Part shown: positions 17,138-27,039 of the stretch, one piece after another
Position numbering within the stretch: position 1 is the stretch's first letter
Layout: every line of letters starts with the position of its first letter
From: Antarctobacter aquimaris
GTDB taxonomy: Bacteria > Pseudomonadota > Alphaproteobacteria > Rhodobacterales > Rhodobacteraceae
Length of the DNA stretch: 64,000 nucleotides
Assembly (NCBI RefSeq): GCF_900184945.1
Contig: NZ_FXYF01000013.1
Location: 1-64,000 of the forward strand
Direction of reading: 5' to 3'
Translations under genes and position numbers: made by a program
Notes under the pieces: model-generated
What the model saw: the letters and a program-made list of their open reading frames with translations, nothing else
Database searches by the model: none
Told to the model about the DNA's origin: nothing

Positions 17138-18682
17138 TCAGGCAAAGGCGTCGGGCATCGAGGCTTTCTTCTGCGCGACATAGGCGTGCAACGCCTCGTG
17201 GACGCCCGGATCCATGGCCGGCTGCTGGTAGGTGTCCAGCAGGTGCTTGACCCGGGCACTGGCCAGCGTGACGGTGTCGCGCGCGCCTTCCTCGGACCAC
17301 TGCTCGTAGGGCTTGTAGTCGAACAGCTCGGAGCGCCAGAAGGCGGACTTGAAGTTGGCCTGCGTGTGCGCGCAGCCCAGGTAGTGGCCGCCCGGCCCCA
17401 CCTCGCGGATCGCGTCCATGGCCAGCGTGTCGTCGTCGACCTGGACGCCCCGCGCCATCTTGTGCAGCGCGCCCAGCTGGTCGGCGTCCATCACGAACTT
17501 CTCGAACGACGAGACCAGCCCGCCCTCCAGCCAGCCGCAGGCGTGCAGCATGAAGTTCACGCCCGACAGAAGGCCCATGTTCAGCGAATTCGCCGTCTCG
17601 TAGGCGGCCTGCGCGTCCGGCAGCTTGGACCCGCAGAACGACCCGGCCGAGCGGTAGGGCAGCCCGAGCCGCCGCACCAGCTGGCCCGCGCCATAGGTGA
17701 TCTGCGACGCCTCCGGGGTGCCGAATGTGGGCGCACCCGAGTTCATGTCGATCGAGGTCACAAAGGCCCCGGCGATGACCGGCGCGCCCTTGCGCACCAG
17801 CTGCGCATAGGCCACGCCCGCCAGCACCTCGGCCAGCACCTGCACCAGCGTCCCCGCGACCGAGACCGGCGCCATCGCGCCACCGACGATGAACGGCGAG
17901 ACGATGCAGGCCTGGTTGTTGCGCGCATAGACTTCGAGCGCGCCCATCATCACGTCGTCGAAGGTCATCGGCGAGTTGATATTGATCAGCGAAGTCATCA
18001 CCGTGTTCTGCTGGACGAACTCCTTGCCGAACAGCACTTCGCACATCTCCACGCTGTCCTGCGCCCGGCTGGGTTCGGTCACAGACCCCATGAAGGGCTT
18101 GTCCGACAGCGTCATGTGCGCCAGCAGCATGTCGAGGTGACGCTTGTTCACCGGCACGTCGGTCGGTTCGCAGACCGTACCGCCCGAGTGGTGCAGCCAC
18201 CTGGACATCTGGCCCAGCTTCACGAACTTGCGGAAATCCTCGATCGTGGCATAGCGGCGGCCGCTGTCGCCGTCGCGCACGAAGGGCGGGCCGTAGACCG
18301 GCGCCAGCACCAGGTTGCGGCCGCCGATCTCGACGTTGCGGGCGGGGTTGCGCGCGTGCTGGGTAAAGGTCGAAGGCGCGGTCTTGATCAACTCCCGCGC
18401 CAGGCCGCGCGGGATCCGCACGCGCTCGCCGGTGACCGTCGCGCCGGCCGCCGTCCACAGCGCCAGGGCGTCCGGGTTGTTGGCAAAGTTGACGCCGATT
18501 TCCTCAAGGACCTGCTCGGCGCGGTCCTCGATCATCTCGAGCGCCTCCTCGTTGAGGATCTCGAAGTTGGGGATGTTGCGCTCGATGTATTTCGCGGACT
18601 CCACCTGGACGGAGGTCCGCTCTGCCCGGCGCGCGGCACCGCCGCCCCCGCGGGCGCGTCTGCGCGCTTCTGCTTCTGCCAT
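17138..18682 (-). CDS. MttB-family (non-pyrrolysine) trimethylamine methyltransferase-like protein
   Basis: 514 residues from ATG 18682. It belongs to the COG5598/MttB superfamily: NFEILNEEALEMIEDRAEQVLEEIGV opens the domain, and GTPEASQITYGAGQL, SSFEKFVMDADQLG and HYLGCAHTQANFKSAFW follow. Archaeal MttB has an amber-encoded pyrrolysine; this frame has no internal stop, so it is the non-Pyl group. Characterised members (such as MtgB) move a methyl from glycine betaine or related quaternary amines to a corrinoid protein. A corrinoid protein is encoded at 27040, not adjacent. The substrate here is an inference. Confidence 0.85.
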   Translation of the reverse strand: MAEAEARRRARGGGGAARRAERTSVQVESAKYIERNIPNFEILNEEALEMIEDRAEQVLEEIGVNFANNPDALALWTAAGATVTGERVRIPRGLARELIKTAPSTFTQHARNPARNVEIGGRNLVLAPVYGPPFVRDGDSGRRYATIEDFRKFVKLGQMSRWLHHSGGTVCEPTDVPVNKRHLDMLLAHMTLSDKPFMGSVTEPSRAQDSVEMCEVLFGKEFVQQNTVMTSLININSPMTFDDVMMGALEVYARNNQACIVSPFIVGGAMAPVSVAGTLVQVLAEVLAGVAYAQLVRKGAPVIAGAFVTSIDMNSGAPTFGTPEASQITYGAGQLVRRLGLPYRSAGSFCGSKLPDAQAAYETANSLNMGLLSGVNFMLHACGWLEGGLVSSFEKFVMDADQLGALHKMARGVQVDDDTLAMDAIREVGPGGHYLGCAHTQANFKSAFWRSELFDYKPYEQWSEEGARDTVTLASARVKHLLDTYQQPAMDPGVHEALHAYVAQKKASMPDAFA

Positions 18683-18904
18683 GTCGTTCGCCCTTGATAT
18701 CCGTTGGCGGCGCCACCCTCGGCCCGCCGGATCAGTCTCCGTTCTACTCCGCTCCGCCGGGCCGACATCGGTCTTTTCCGGCAGGTGGGGGGGAAAAGCG
18801 ACATCCGCGCGGATCGCGCCGCTGCGCATTCCCCGGCACAGCGGGTTTACGCAAGCGCCGCGCTCGGCCATCATGCCCCGCAGGCGACGGCAGGAGGACA
18901 GCAC

Positions 18905-19597
18905 GTGCGGCAGGAAATCGAAGCGCCCGGAGAGCCCAAGCGCCGCGATTTCACGCAGGCCGAGATCGGCGCCATCGCCCACCTGTGGCGCGGCGAGGTC
19001 TACCGCAGCACGATCTGGCGCACCCGGCTGGACACGACGACGAACTGGGCGGTGGTCACGCTGGGGATCGCGCTGTCGATCGCCTTCGCCTCACCCGGCG
19101 CCTCGCCGCTGCCGCTGGTGCTGGTCGGGGTGCTGATCCTGCTGTTCCTGGTGCTGGAGGCGCGCCGCTACCGCTATTTCAACGTCTGGCGGGCGCGCTG
19201 CCGCTACATGGAGCGGCATTTCTACGCCCCCATGCTGACCGAGGGCGACCTGCACCTCGAAGACAACTGGCAGGATGTCCTGGCGCAGGACTACCTCGCG
19301 CCGAACTACCACATCGGCTTTGTCATGGCGATGGGACGGCGGATCCGGCGCAACTACCTGTGGATCCTGACCATCCAGACGACCGCCTTCTTCGGCAAGA
19401 TCGCGGTGCACCCGACCGCCCTGACCAGCGTCGCGCAGATCTGGGAACGCTCGGCCATCGGGCCGCTGCCGGGCGGCGTGACGGTCGCCTTCATCGGGCT
19501 GTACCTGCTGGGGTTCTTCGGCATCGCGGTCTGGAGCTGGGCCAGCGACTATCGCCGGGCCAAGCAGCGCGGCAGCCGGGGCAGCGCGATGGGCTGA
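18905..19597 (+). CDS. DUF2270 membrane protein
   Basis: 230 residues from GTG 18905, preceded by a strong AGGAGG. It has an N-terminal helical segment (FTQAEIGAIAHLWRGEVYR), two close membrane helices (NWAVVTLGIALSIAF and LPLVLVGVLILLFLVL), a conserved cytoplasmic RYRYFNVWRARCRYMERHF, then two further C-terminal helices (near IQTTAFFGKI and VAFIGLYLLGFFGIAV). This is the DUF2270 layout; function unknown. The 222 bases to the divergent MttB-like gene should hold both promoters. Confidence 0.85.
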   Translation: MRQEIEAPGEPKRRDFTQAEIGAIAHLWRGEVYRSTIWRTRLDTTTNWAVVTLGIALSIAFASPGASPLPLVLVGVLILLFLVLEARRYRYFNVWRARCRYMERHFYAPMLTEGDLHLEDNWQDVLAQDYLAPNYHIGFVMAMGRRIRRNYLWILTIQTTAFFGKIAVHPTALTSVAQIWERSAIGPLPGGVTVAFIGLYLLGFFGIAVWSWASDYRRAKQRGSRGSAMG

Positions 19598-19620
19598 GGC
19601 GCATCGTCGCCCCGGGCGGC

Positions 19621-19706
19621 CAAGCGGCTTCGAAGCCGCTTGAAGCGTTTTTCCAAAACGCTTGAATGCCTTTGCAAAGGCATTCAAGGCCCTTCGAAGG
19701 GCCTTG
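19621..19706. repeat. Run of four back-to-back palindromes
   Basis: Four inverted repeats follow one another with no spacer: 19621-19642 (half-site CAAGCGGCTTC), 19643-19663 (arms AAGCGTTTT/AAAACGCTT, loop TCC), 19664-19685 (half-site GAATGCCTTTG) and 19685-19706 (half-site CAAGGCCCTTC). The first, third and fourth are perfect 22-base palindromes with different sequences. They lie between convergent genes, so one or more may be terminators, but no T-tract follows. Confidence 0.85.
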
Positions 19707-19713
19707 ACCCAGC

Positions 19714-20016
19714 TCAGCCGAGCGGAAAGACCTCGATCGCCGCGCTTGCCACGACCAGCGATGCGCCCCCCGGCAGGGCCACCGCCATGCCGCCCGGCAC
19801 CACGCGCAGGTCCATGTCCCCGGCCCCGAAGGCCCGGTTCAGCCCGCTCGCATCCAGTTCCGACGGCACCGGCACGCCCAGCGTGACCACCACCTGGCAC
19901 TCCACGTCCACATGCAGGCGCGCGCGCGCCTGCGCATCCGCCAGCGCCCGCTCCGCCGCCTGCCCGGCCGTGTCGCCCACCCCCATGCCCATCTGCACGA
20001 TCAGCCGCCGCCTCAT
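19714..20016 (-). CDS. Lin0512 family protein, copy 1
   Basis: 100 residues. It starts MRRRLIVQMGMGVGDTAGQAAERAL and continues with a DVECQVVVTLGVPVP strand, the typical opening of the small Lin0512 family. The fold is probably an alpha-beta dimer; no activity is known to me. Its ATG overlaps the stop of the upstream paralogue by four bases (ATGA), so the two are coupled and may form a heteromer. Confidence 0.75.
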   Translation of the reverse strand: MRRRLIVQMGMGVGDTAGQAAERALADAQARARLHVDVECQVVVTLGVPVPSELDASGLNRAFGAGDMDLRVVPGGMAVALPGGASLVVASAAIEVFPLG

Positions 20017-20354
20017 GCCGCAGCCTCCGCAAAACGCACGGTGATGGCGACATGCGCCATGACGGTGGGGTTGCCCTCCCCCTCGGGGCGCGGCACGTCC
20101 AGCCCGCCGAAGCCGACCGTAATATCCGCCTCGCCATAGGGAAAGACCTCGGCCAGCCTGGCCTTGTCCACCTTGTCGGGCTGTTGCACCGCCACCTGCA
20201 CCACCAGGCGCATGTCGGATTTCTCGCGCCCCAGCCACTCGGCCGCGTTGATCGAGCATTTCCACAGCGCGTCCCGCAGGGCCCGCGCCGCTGCCTCGGT
20301 GTAGTCGCCCCGCCGCAGCGACGTCCCCAGTCCGAATTCCGTCAGTACCTGCAT
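20013..20354 (-). CDS. Lin0512 family protein, copy 2
   Basis: 113 residues from ATG 20354; an upstream start would add a seven-residue MIDRGGG stretch that is not family-like. MQVLTEFGLGTSLRRGDYTEAAARALRDAL aligns in pattern with copy 1, and the second half carries DITVGFGGLDVPRP and HVAITVRF. It is the first gene of a coupled two-gene operon. Two sequence-divergent neighbours with one stop/start overlap suggest unlike subunits. Function unknown. Confidence 0.75.
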   Translation of the reverse strand: MQVLTEFGLGTSLRRGDYTEAAARALRDALWKCSINAAEWLGREKSDMRLVVQVAVQQPDKVDKARLAEVFPYGEADITVGFGGLDVPRPEGEGNPTVMAHVAITVRFAEAAA

Positions 20355-20453
20355 TCCGCCCCCCCTGTCGATCACCCGGCAAGGGGACCCCGCGCGCCGC
20401 AGAATGGCAAGGCCATTTTCGGCACGCGGGGCCGTCTGACGCCGGCCGGCACG

Positions 20454-20630
20454 TCAGAGGGTACGCCCGAACAGCCGTCCCAGCCCGCGGCGCTGGCGCG
20501 GCGTGTCGGCGTCGGGGCGGATCAGCGCATGGGCCGCCTCGGACCGCAGGCGGCGGCCGCGCTGCATGTAATAGGCGGTGTCGATGGACCCGTCGGCGCG
20601 GGTGCGGATGGTGTCGGTCTGCTGGGTCAT
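20454..20630 (-). CDS. Small conserved hypothetical protein
   Basis: 58 residues from ATG 20630, with GTGAGGACC immediately upstream as a good ribosome site. The motif TRADGSIDTAYYMQRGRRLRSEAAH is one I recall from short proteins of Rhodobacteraceae; the rest is basic. No signal peptide or membrane helix. Function unknown. It is divergent from the regulator-hydrolase gene with 159 bases between. Confidence 0.6.
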   Translation of the reverse strand: MTQQTDTIRTRADGSIDTAYYMQRGRRLRSEAAHALIRPDADTPRQRRGLGRLFGRTL

Positions 20631-20789
20631 GGTCCTCACTCCGGTGATTGTGTCGATGGACCCAGTTCACCACCAATACCGCCGTGGCGCTTGAAGACCG
20701 CCTTCTGATTGTCTTGTGAAACCCTTCTGTTTCGCCCGCTCCCGGGAAAAACCGTTCCCTTTCGCAGCGCCCGGGGTGACACTGTCGGC

Positions 20790-21965
20790 ATGATCCTCAC
20801 CTTCAGCGACATCGCCCTGGATCTCGACCGTCGCCGGCTGACGCGCGGCGGCACCGAGGTGCATGTCGAACCCCAGGTCTTTGACCTGATCGCGTTCATG
20901 GCGCAAAGCGACGGCCGCGTGGTCAGCAAGGAAGACCTGGTCAGGGTGGTCTGGAACGGGCTGGCCGTCTCCGACGCCACCATCAGCGCGCGCATCAGCG
21001 CGGCCCGCAGCGCGATCGGCGATTCAGGCAAGGCGCAGAGCCTGCTGCGCACCGTCCCCAAGCGCGGCTTTGCCTTTGTCGCAGAGGTCACCGGGGCGCA
21101 GCCCGACCGTCCCGCCCCGGCACCCGTCGCGGGGCCAAGGGTGTCCTACGCCCTCTCCGCCGACGGCAGCGCCATCGCCTGGACCGCGCAGGGCGCGGGT
21201 CCGCCGCTGATGCGGATCGGGCACTGGCTGTCGCATCTGGAGCTGGACACCGGCGGCGCCCTCTGGGGCCCCCTGATCGACCGCCTGGCCACGCGGCACC
21301 GGCTGGTCCGCTACGACCTGCGCGGCACCGGCCTCTCGGCGCGCGACGCGCCGCTGACCGGGATCGACGCCTTTGCCGACGACATGGCCGCCGTCGCCGA
21401 TGCCGCCGGGCTGGACCGTTTCGACGTCTTCGCCGCCTCGCAGGCCGGGCCGGTGGCGGTCCGCTTCGCCGCGCGCTGGCCGGACCGGTTGCGCCGCATG
21501 GTGATCCTCGGCGGCTACGTGCAGGGCCGCGTCCACCGCCCCGCCGATCCCGGCATCCTGGACGAGGACACGATGCTGGCGATGGTCCGCGCCGGCTGGG
21601 GCAAGGCCGACAGCCCCTTCATGTCGGCCTTTGCGGCGCTCTTTGCGCCGGATGCCACGCGGGCGCAGCGGGCCGAGCTGGTACGGGTCCAGCTGATGTC
21701 CGCCAGCCCCGAAACCGCCGTCACCCTGCGCCGCCTGATCGACCGTTTCGACGTGACCGCCGACCTCGCCCGCGTGACGGTGCCCGCGCTGATCCTGCAC
21801 GCCGAGGGCGACGCGATCCACCCGGTCAGCCAGGGCCAGAAGCTGGCGGCGCACCTCGAAGACGCGCAGTTCGTCCGCCTGAACTCCCGCAGCCACATGC
21901 TGTTGCCGCAGGACCCGGCCTGGGAAGAGGCGCTGCGCCGCGCAGAGGCCTTTCTGAGCGGCTGA
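20790..21965 (+). CDS. Winged-helix DNA-binding domain fused to an alpha/beta hydrolase
   Basis: 391 residues. Residues 1-100 form an OmpR/CadC-type winged helix ([21 protein letters not shown], then [28 protein letters not shown] and [13 protein letters not shown]). A Pro-rich linker leads to an alpha/beta hydrolase (about 120-391) with nucleophile elbow AASQAG (S217), an acid in HAEGDAIH and a final His in RSHML. No membrane helix is present, so this is a cytosolic one-component protein that could sense or convert a ligand with its enzyme domain. Target genes and ligand are unknown. Confidence 0.85.
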   Translation: MILTFSDIALDLDRRRLTRGGTEVHVEPQVFDLIAFMAQSDGRVVSKEDLVRVVWNGLAVSDATISARISAARSAIGDSGKAQSLLRTVPKRGFAFVAEVTGAQPDRPAPAPVAGPRVSYALSADGSAIAWTAQGAGPPLMRIGHWLSHLELDTGGALWGPLIDRLATRHRLVRYDLRGTGLSARDAPLTGIDAFADDMAAVADAAGLDRFDVFAASQAGPVAVRFAARWPDRLRRMVILGGYVQGRVHRPADPGILDEDTMLAMVRAGWGKADSPFMSAFAALFAPDATRAQRAELVRVQLMSASPETAVTLRRLIDRFDVTADLARVTVPALILHAEGDAIHPVSQGQKLAAHLEDAQFVRLNSRSHMLLPQDPAWEEALRRAEAFLSG

Positions 21966-22014
21966 CACGCACGCGCCCGATTGCCATTTTCGCGAGTCCT
22001 GCCTAGAGGAAGGC

Positions 22015-23573
<1,559 letters not shown>

Positions 23574-23583
<10 letters not shown>

Positions 23584-24221
23584 GCCGGGCGCGGCGCTGG
23601 GCTTTCCGGGCGGCTGCCCTCTACGCGGCGTTCTGCGCCGCCCTGACGCTCGGGTCCACCCTGATGACCCCGCCCTGCGCATCCGTCGATGCACAATACG
23701 ACATCGCCGTGGTGCTGGGCGGCGGCAGCGAAGCGGACCGGCGGACGCAGCGTGAGCGCACCGGACGCATCCACGCCGCGACCCGCCTCTACCACGAAGG
23801 CAAGGTCGCCCACCTGCACCTGACCGGCGGCGGACCGGACGGCCGCAGCGCCAATGCAGCCCTTCTGGCCCGGCTGGCCCGGGACGAAGGCGTGCCGGAC
23901 GACCGGCTCAGCCTCGAAAGCCGCTCGCTCTCGACCCTGCAGAACGCGCTGTTTTCCCGCCCGGACCTGCCGCCCGGCGCGCGCCTGCTGATCGTCACCG
24001 AGGCCTTCCATGGCTGGCGCGCCCGCGCGTCCTTCGCCTGGGCCGGCCTGCCCGCCGAGGTCTGCGCCAGCTCCGCGCCATGGCGTCCGATCTACCTGCG
24101 GCCCCTCGTGCCGCTGCGCGAAACGGCGGCCTGGGGTGTCAACATCCTGCGGGCCGGGCTGTGGCTGACCGCCGAAACCCTGGGCCTGGAACAGCGATTG
24201 CCGCAGGCGCTGCTCATCTGA
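23574..24221 (+). CDS. YdcF-like DUF218 protein
   Basis: 215 residues from GTG 23574, overlapping guaA by ten bases. One N-terminal membrane helix ([19 protein letters not shown]) anchors a DUF218 domain with [12 protein letters not shown], a HLHLTGGG strand-turn, [13 protein letters not shown] and [13 protein letters not shown]. Related proteins (SanA, ElyC, YdcF) act in envelope or peptidoglycan-precursor processes; the exact activity here is unknown. Coupling to guaA looks positional rather than functional. Confidence 0.83.
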
Positions 24222-24360
24222 CCCCGGCACGCCCCGGATGCCGCCGATCCAGGCCGGATCGCCGGCCAACCCGCCTCATGTTAATCATTATTATTATGAA
24301 TTTGCCTGTAGTCGGCAGATGTGAAAGACCGGGCGCCAACAGTTCCGGAAAGGCAATTAG

Positions 24361-25386
24361 ATGAGCGACGCACTTTCCCGGGCCCTGGCTCAGCGCGACT
24401 GGCTGCTGGCGGACGGGGCCACGGGCACCAACCTGTTCAACATGGGCCTGATGTCGGGCGATGCACCCGAATTCTGGAACGAAACCGAGCCGGACAAGAT
24501 CCGCACCCTTTACCGCGGCGCGGTCGAAGCCGGATCGGACCTGTTCCTGACCAACTCCTTTGGCGCCAATGCCTCGCGGCTCAAGCTGCACGATGCCGCA
24601 CACCGCGCCTACGAGCTGTCCAAGCTCGCCGCCGAACTGGGGCGCGAGATCGCCGATGCCTCCGGGCGCGAGGTGATCGTCGCCGGTTCGGTCGGCCCGA
24701 CGGGCGAGATCATGGGCGCGGCCGGGACGCTGAGCCATGAACGCGCCGTCGAGATGTTCGAGGAAACCGCCAAGGGCCTGATGGACGGCGGCGCCGATGT
24801 GCTCTGGGTCGAGACGATCTCGTCTCCCGAGGAGTACCGCGCCGCCGCCGAGGCCTTCGGCAACATCAACGCGCCCTGGTGCGGCACCATGAGCTTTGAC
24901 ACCGCCGGGCGCACCATGATGGGCGTGACCTCCGCCGACATGGTCAAGATGGTCGAGGAGCTGCCCAACCCGCCGATCGCCTTCGGCGCCAACTGCGGCG
25001 TCGGCGCGTCGGACCTCTTGCGCACCGTGCTGGGCTTTGCCGCCCAGGGCAGCGAGCGGCCGATCATCGCCAAGGGCAACGCCGGCATCCCGAAATACCA
25101 CGACGGTCACATCCACTATGACGGCACGCCGCAGCTGATGGCGGAATACGCGGTGATGGCGCACAACGCCGGCGCGCGGATCATCGGCGGCTGCTGCGGC
25201 ACCATGCCCGACCACCTGCGCGCCATGCGCGCCGCGCTGGAATCGCATGAGCCCGGCCCGCGCCCGACGCTCGAAGAGATCGCCGCCGCACTGGGCGGGT
25301 TTTCCTCCAGCAGCGACGGCACCGGCGACGACGACGGCGCCGGCCGCGAACGCCGGGGACGCCGACGCCGCGGCTCCGAGGGCTGA
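24361..25386 (+). CDS. bmt: Betaine/homocysteine S-methyltransferase-type protein (MetH N-module-like)
   Basis: 341 residues of the homocysteine methyltransferase family. It transfers a methyl group to homocysteine to form methionine. The zinc cysteines are C212 in GANCGVG and C278-C279 in GGCCGT. The opening LLADGATGTNLF and NSFGAN are diagnostic. There is no corrinoid or folate domain, so it could use betaine directly or act with a separate corrinoid protein such as 27040-27744, as proposed for split methionine synthases of related genera. The 139-base leader is AT-rich near 24280-24300, a likely promoter; no riboswitch was recognised. Confidence 0.88.
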   Translation: MSDALSRALAQRDWLLADGATGTNLFNMGLMSGDAPEFWNETEPDKIRTLYRGAVEAGSDLFLTNSFGANASRLKLHDAAHRAYELSKLAAELGREIADASGREVIVAGSVGPTGEIMGAAGTLSHERAVEMFEETAKGLMDGGADVLWVETISSPEEYRAAAEAFGNINAPWCGTMSFDTAGRTMMGVTSADMVKMVEELPNPPIAFGANCGVGASDLLRTVLGFAAQGSERPIIAKGNAGIPKYHDGHIHYDGTPQLMAEYAVMAHNAGARIIGGCCGTMPDHLRAMRAALESHEPGPRPTLEEIAAALGGFSSSSDGTGDDDGAGRERRGRRRRGSEG

Positions 25387-25482
25387 GGCCCGCCAACGTC
25401 CCGGCACAGCCCGGGTCACGCCGCGCCACCCGTCCCTGGCACCCGCAAGACGCTGTTAACCAAGAGTGGCTAGCCTGATGAC

Positions 25483-25713
25483 ATGCAGCCCCTTCCGCCC
25501 CGGATTCGTCCCGATGACTGGCTTCGCCGGATCTTTTCCGCCCGCGCCGTGGCCGAGGGCGGCGTCATCCGGCGCAAGGTCCGCGATGTCGAACGCATCG
25601 TCGGGCGTGACCGTTTCCTGGCCGAGCTGCAGCGCCGCGGCTACCGCGCGGTCGAGAACGGCGGACAGATCGTCATCTTCTGCAACACCGAGCCGGTGCG
25701 CATCCTGCGATGA
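25483..25713 (+). CDS. Small conserved hypothetical protein
   Basis: 76 residues from ATG 25483. It is rich in Arg, with ARAVAEGGVIRRKVRDVERIVGRDRFLAELQRRGYRAVENGGQIVIFCNTEPVR. The codon pattern is typical of this genome and the frame is clean, so I take it as real. No signal or membrane segment is seen; a small nucleic-acid-binding role is possible from its charge, but that is inference. Confidence 0.65.
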   Translation: MQPLPPRIRPDDWLRRIFSARAVAEGGVIRRKVRDVERIVGRDRFLAELQRRGYRAVENGGQIVIFCNTEPVRILR

Positions 25714-25734
25714 ACGACCTCTGACCCGGGCGAG

Positions 25735-25778
25735 CAAATTCCATGTGTGGAATTTGCAAATTCCGCATACGGAATTTG
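25735..25778. repeat. Double palindrome with CAAATTCC/GGAATTTG arms, copy 1
   Basis: Two adjoining 22-base hairpins: 25735-25756 (arms CAAATTCCA/TGGAATTTG, loop TGTG) and 25757-25778 (arms CAAATTCCG/CGGAATTTG, loop CATA). The AT-rich arms stand out from the GC-rich surroundings. It fills the gap between convergent genes and is a relative of the element at 34515-34558. Confidence 0.88.
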
Positions 25779-25783
25779 TCCGC

Positions 25784-26866
25784 CTAAAACAACGCGAGCT
25801 GGTCCCCCACCCGCGGCGGCACCCGGAACAGGTCGCAGCGCAGCGGCGGCTGGTCCCGGTCCAGTCCCAGCGCGGCGGCGGCACGCCGGAACCGCGCTCC
25901 GACCAGGTCGGCATAGGGACCTTCCCCGCGCATCCTCCGGAACCAGGTCGCCGAATAGACCTCGCCGCCGTGCATGTCGCGCAGGTGGCCGAGGATGCGC
26001 CTGGCCCGGTCGGGGTAATGCGTCGCCAGCCAGTCCTGGAACAGCGGCGCCACCTCCAGCGGCAGGCGCAGCATGATCCAGCTGGCCGAAGTCGCCCCCG
26101 CCTCGGCCCCGGCTGTCAGGATCGACTCCAGCTCGGGATCGGTCAGTGTCGGGATCATGGGCGAGGCCATGACACGCACGGGAACCCCTGCCTCCCTCAA
26201 CCGCCGGATCGTCGCCAGCCGGCGCTTGGGCCCCGGCGCGCGCGGCTCCATCCGGCGCGACAGCTTCTCGTCCAGCGTGGTGACCGAAATGCCCACCCGC
26301 ACCAGCCCCTGCGCCGCCATGTCGGACAGGATGTCGATGTCACGCTCGATCAGCGCGCCCTTGGTCACCACGGCGACCGGGTGGCGAAACTCGCGCAGCA
26401 CCTCCAGGCAGGCGCGCATGATGTCGCGGTCCCGCTCGACCGGCTGGTAAGGGTCGGTGTTGGTGCCGATGGCCAGCGGCGCGACACTGTAGCCCTTCAC
26501 CCGCAGCTCACGTGCCAGCACCTGTGGCGCGGCGGGCCGCGCCACCAGCCGCGTCTCGAAATCCAGCCCCGGCGACAGGCCCAGCCAGGCATGCGTCGGG
26601 CGGGCAAAGCAGTAGATGCAGCCGTGTTCGCAGCCGCGATAGGGGTTCAGCGTCCGGTCGAACGGCAGGTCGGGCGAACGCACGTAATTGATGACCGAAC
26701 GCGGCACCTCCTCCGTGACCTCGGTGCGGATCACGCCGGCCTCCTCGGGGATGTCCCAGCCGTCGCTTTCATCCACCCGCTGAAGACGTTCGTAGCGCCC
26801 GCTGTCGCGGCTGAGCGCGGCGCGGCCACGGGCCAGGGCGGGATCGACGGGGCGGGCGGGAGACAT
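25784..26866 (-). CDS. PA0069-family radical SAM protein
   Basis: 360 residues. The cluster motif is CEHGCIYC (C79, C83, C86), preceded by LNPYRG, and IGTNTDPYQPVERD is the hallmark of the PA0069/SplB-like group. SASWIMLRLPLEV and a C-terminal YSATWFRRMRGEGPYADLVGARF tail also fit. Members resemble DNA-photoproduct lyases, but the substrate is unknown. All iron-sulfur ligands are intact. Its stop lies six bases from the double palindrome. Confidence 0.88.
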   Translation of the reverse strand: MSPARPVDPALARGRAALSRDSGRYERLQRVDESDGWDIPEEAGVIRTEVTEEVPRSVINYVRSPDLPFDRTLNPYRGCEHGCIYCFARPTHAWLGLSPGLDFETRLVARPAAPQVLARELRVKGYSVAPLAIGTNTDPYQPVERDRDIMRACLEVLREFRHPVAVVTKGALIERDIDILSDMAAQGLVRVGISVTTLDEKLSRRMEPRAPGPKRRLATIRRLREAGVPVRVMASPMIPTLTDPELESILTAGAEAGATSASWIMLRLPLEVAPLFQDWLATHYPDRARRILGHLRDMHGGEVYSATWFRRMRGEGPYADLVGARFRRAAAALGLDRDQPPLRCDLFRVPPRVGDQLALF

Positions 26867-27039
26867 GCCCGCACGTTAGAACCAAACAAGAACATTTGCA
26901 AGATTACGCACAATGGAAGACGCAAGGTCGGTCCCGCAGCGCCCCATGTCGCAATTTGCCAATTGAACCCGACCAAAAAGAACGAATAGTCCCCCCAACT
27001 TCGGCGTGCCCCGCCGAACCAGTGTCAAGGAAACGCGCC

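Noticed and set aside
17138-18682. Pyrrolysine-containing MttB
   Set aside because: The frame is open throughout with no internal TAG, and no pyl genes were seen.
25735-25778. CRISPR-like repeats
   Set aside because: There are only two adjoining hairpins, no spacers of regular length and no cas genes.
26867-27039. Cobalamin riboswitch before the corrinoid gene
   Set aside because: No B12-box-like GCCACTG element or matching stems were found in the 173-base leader.
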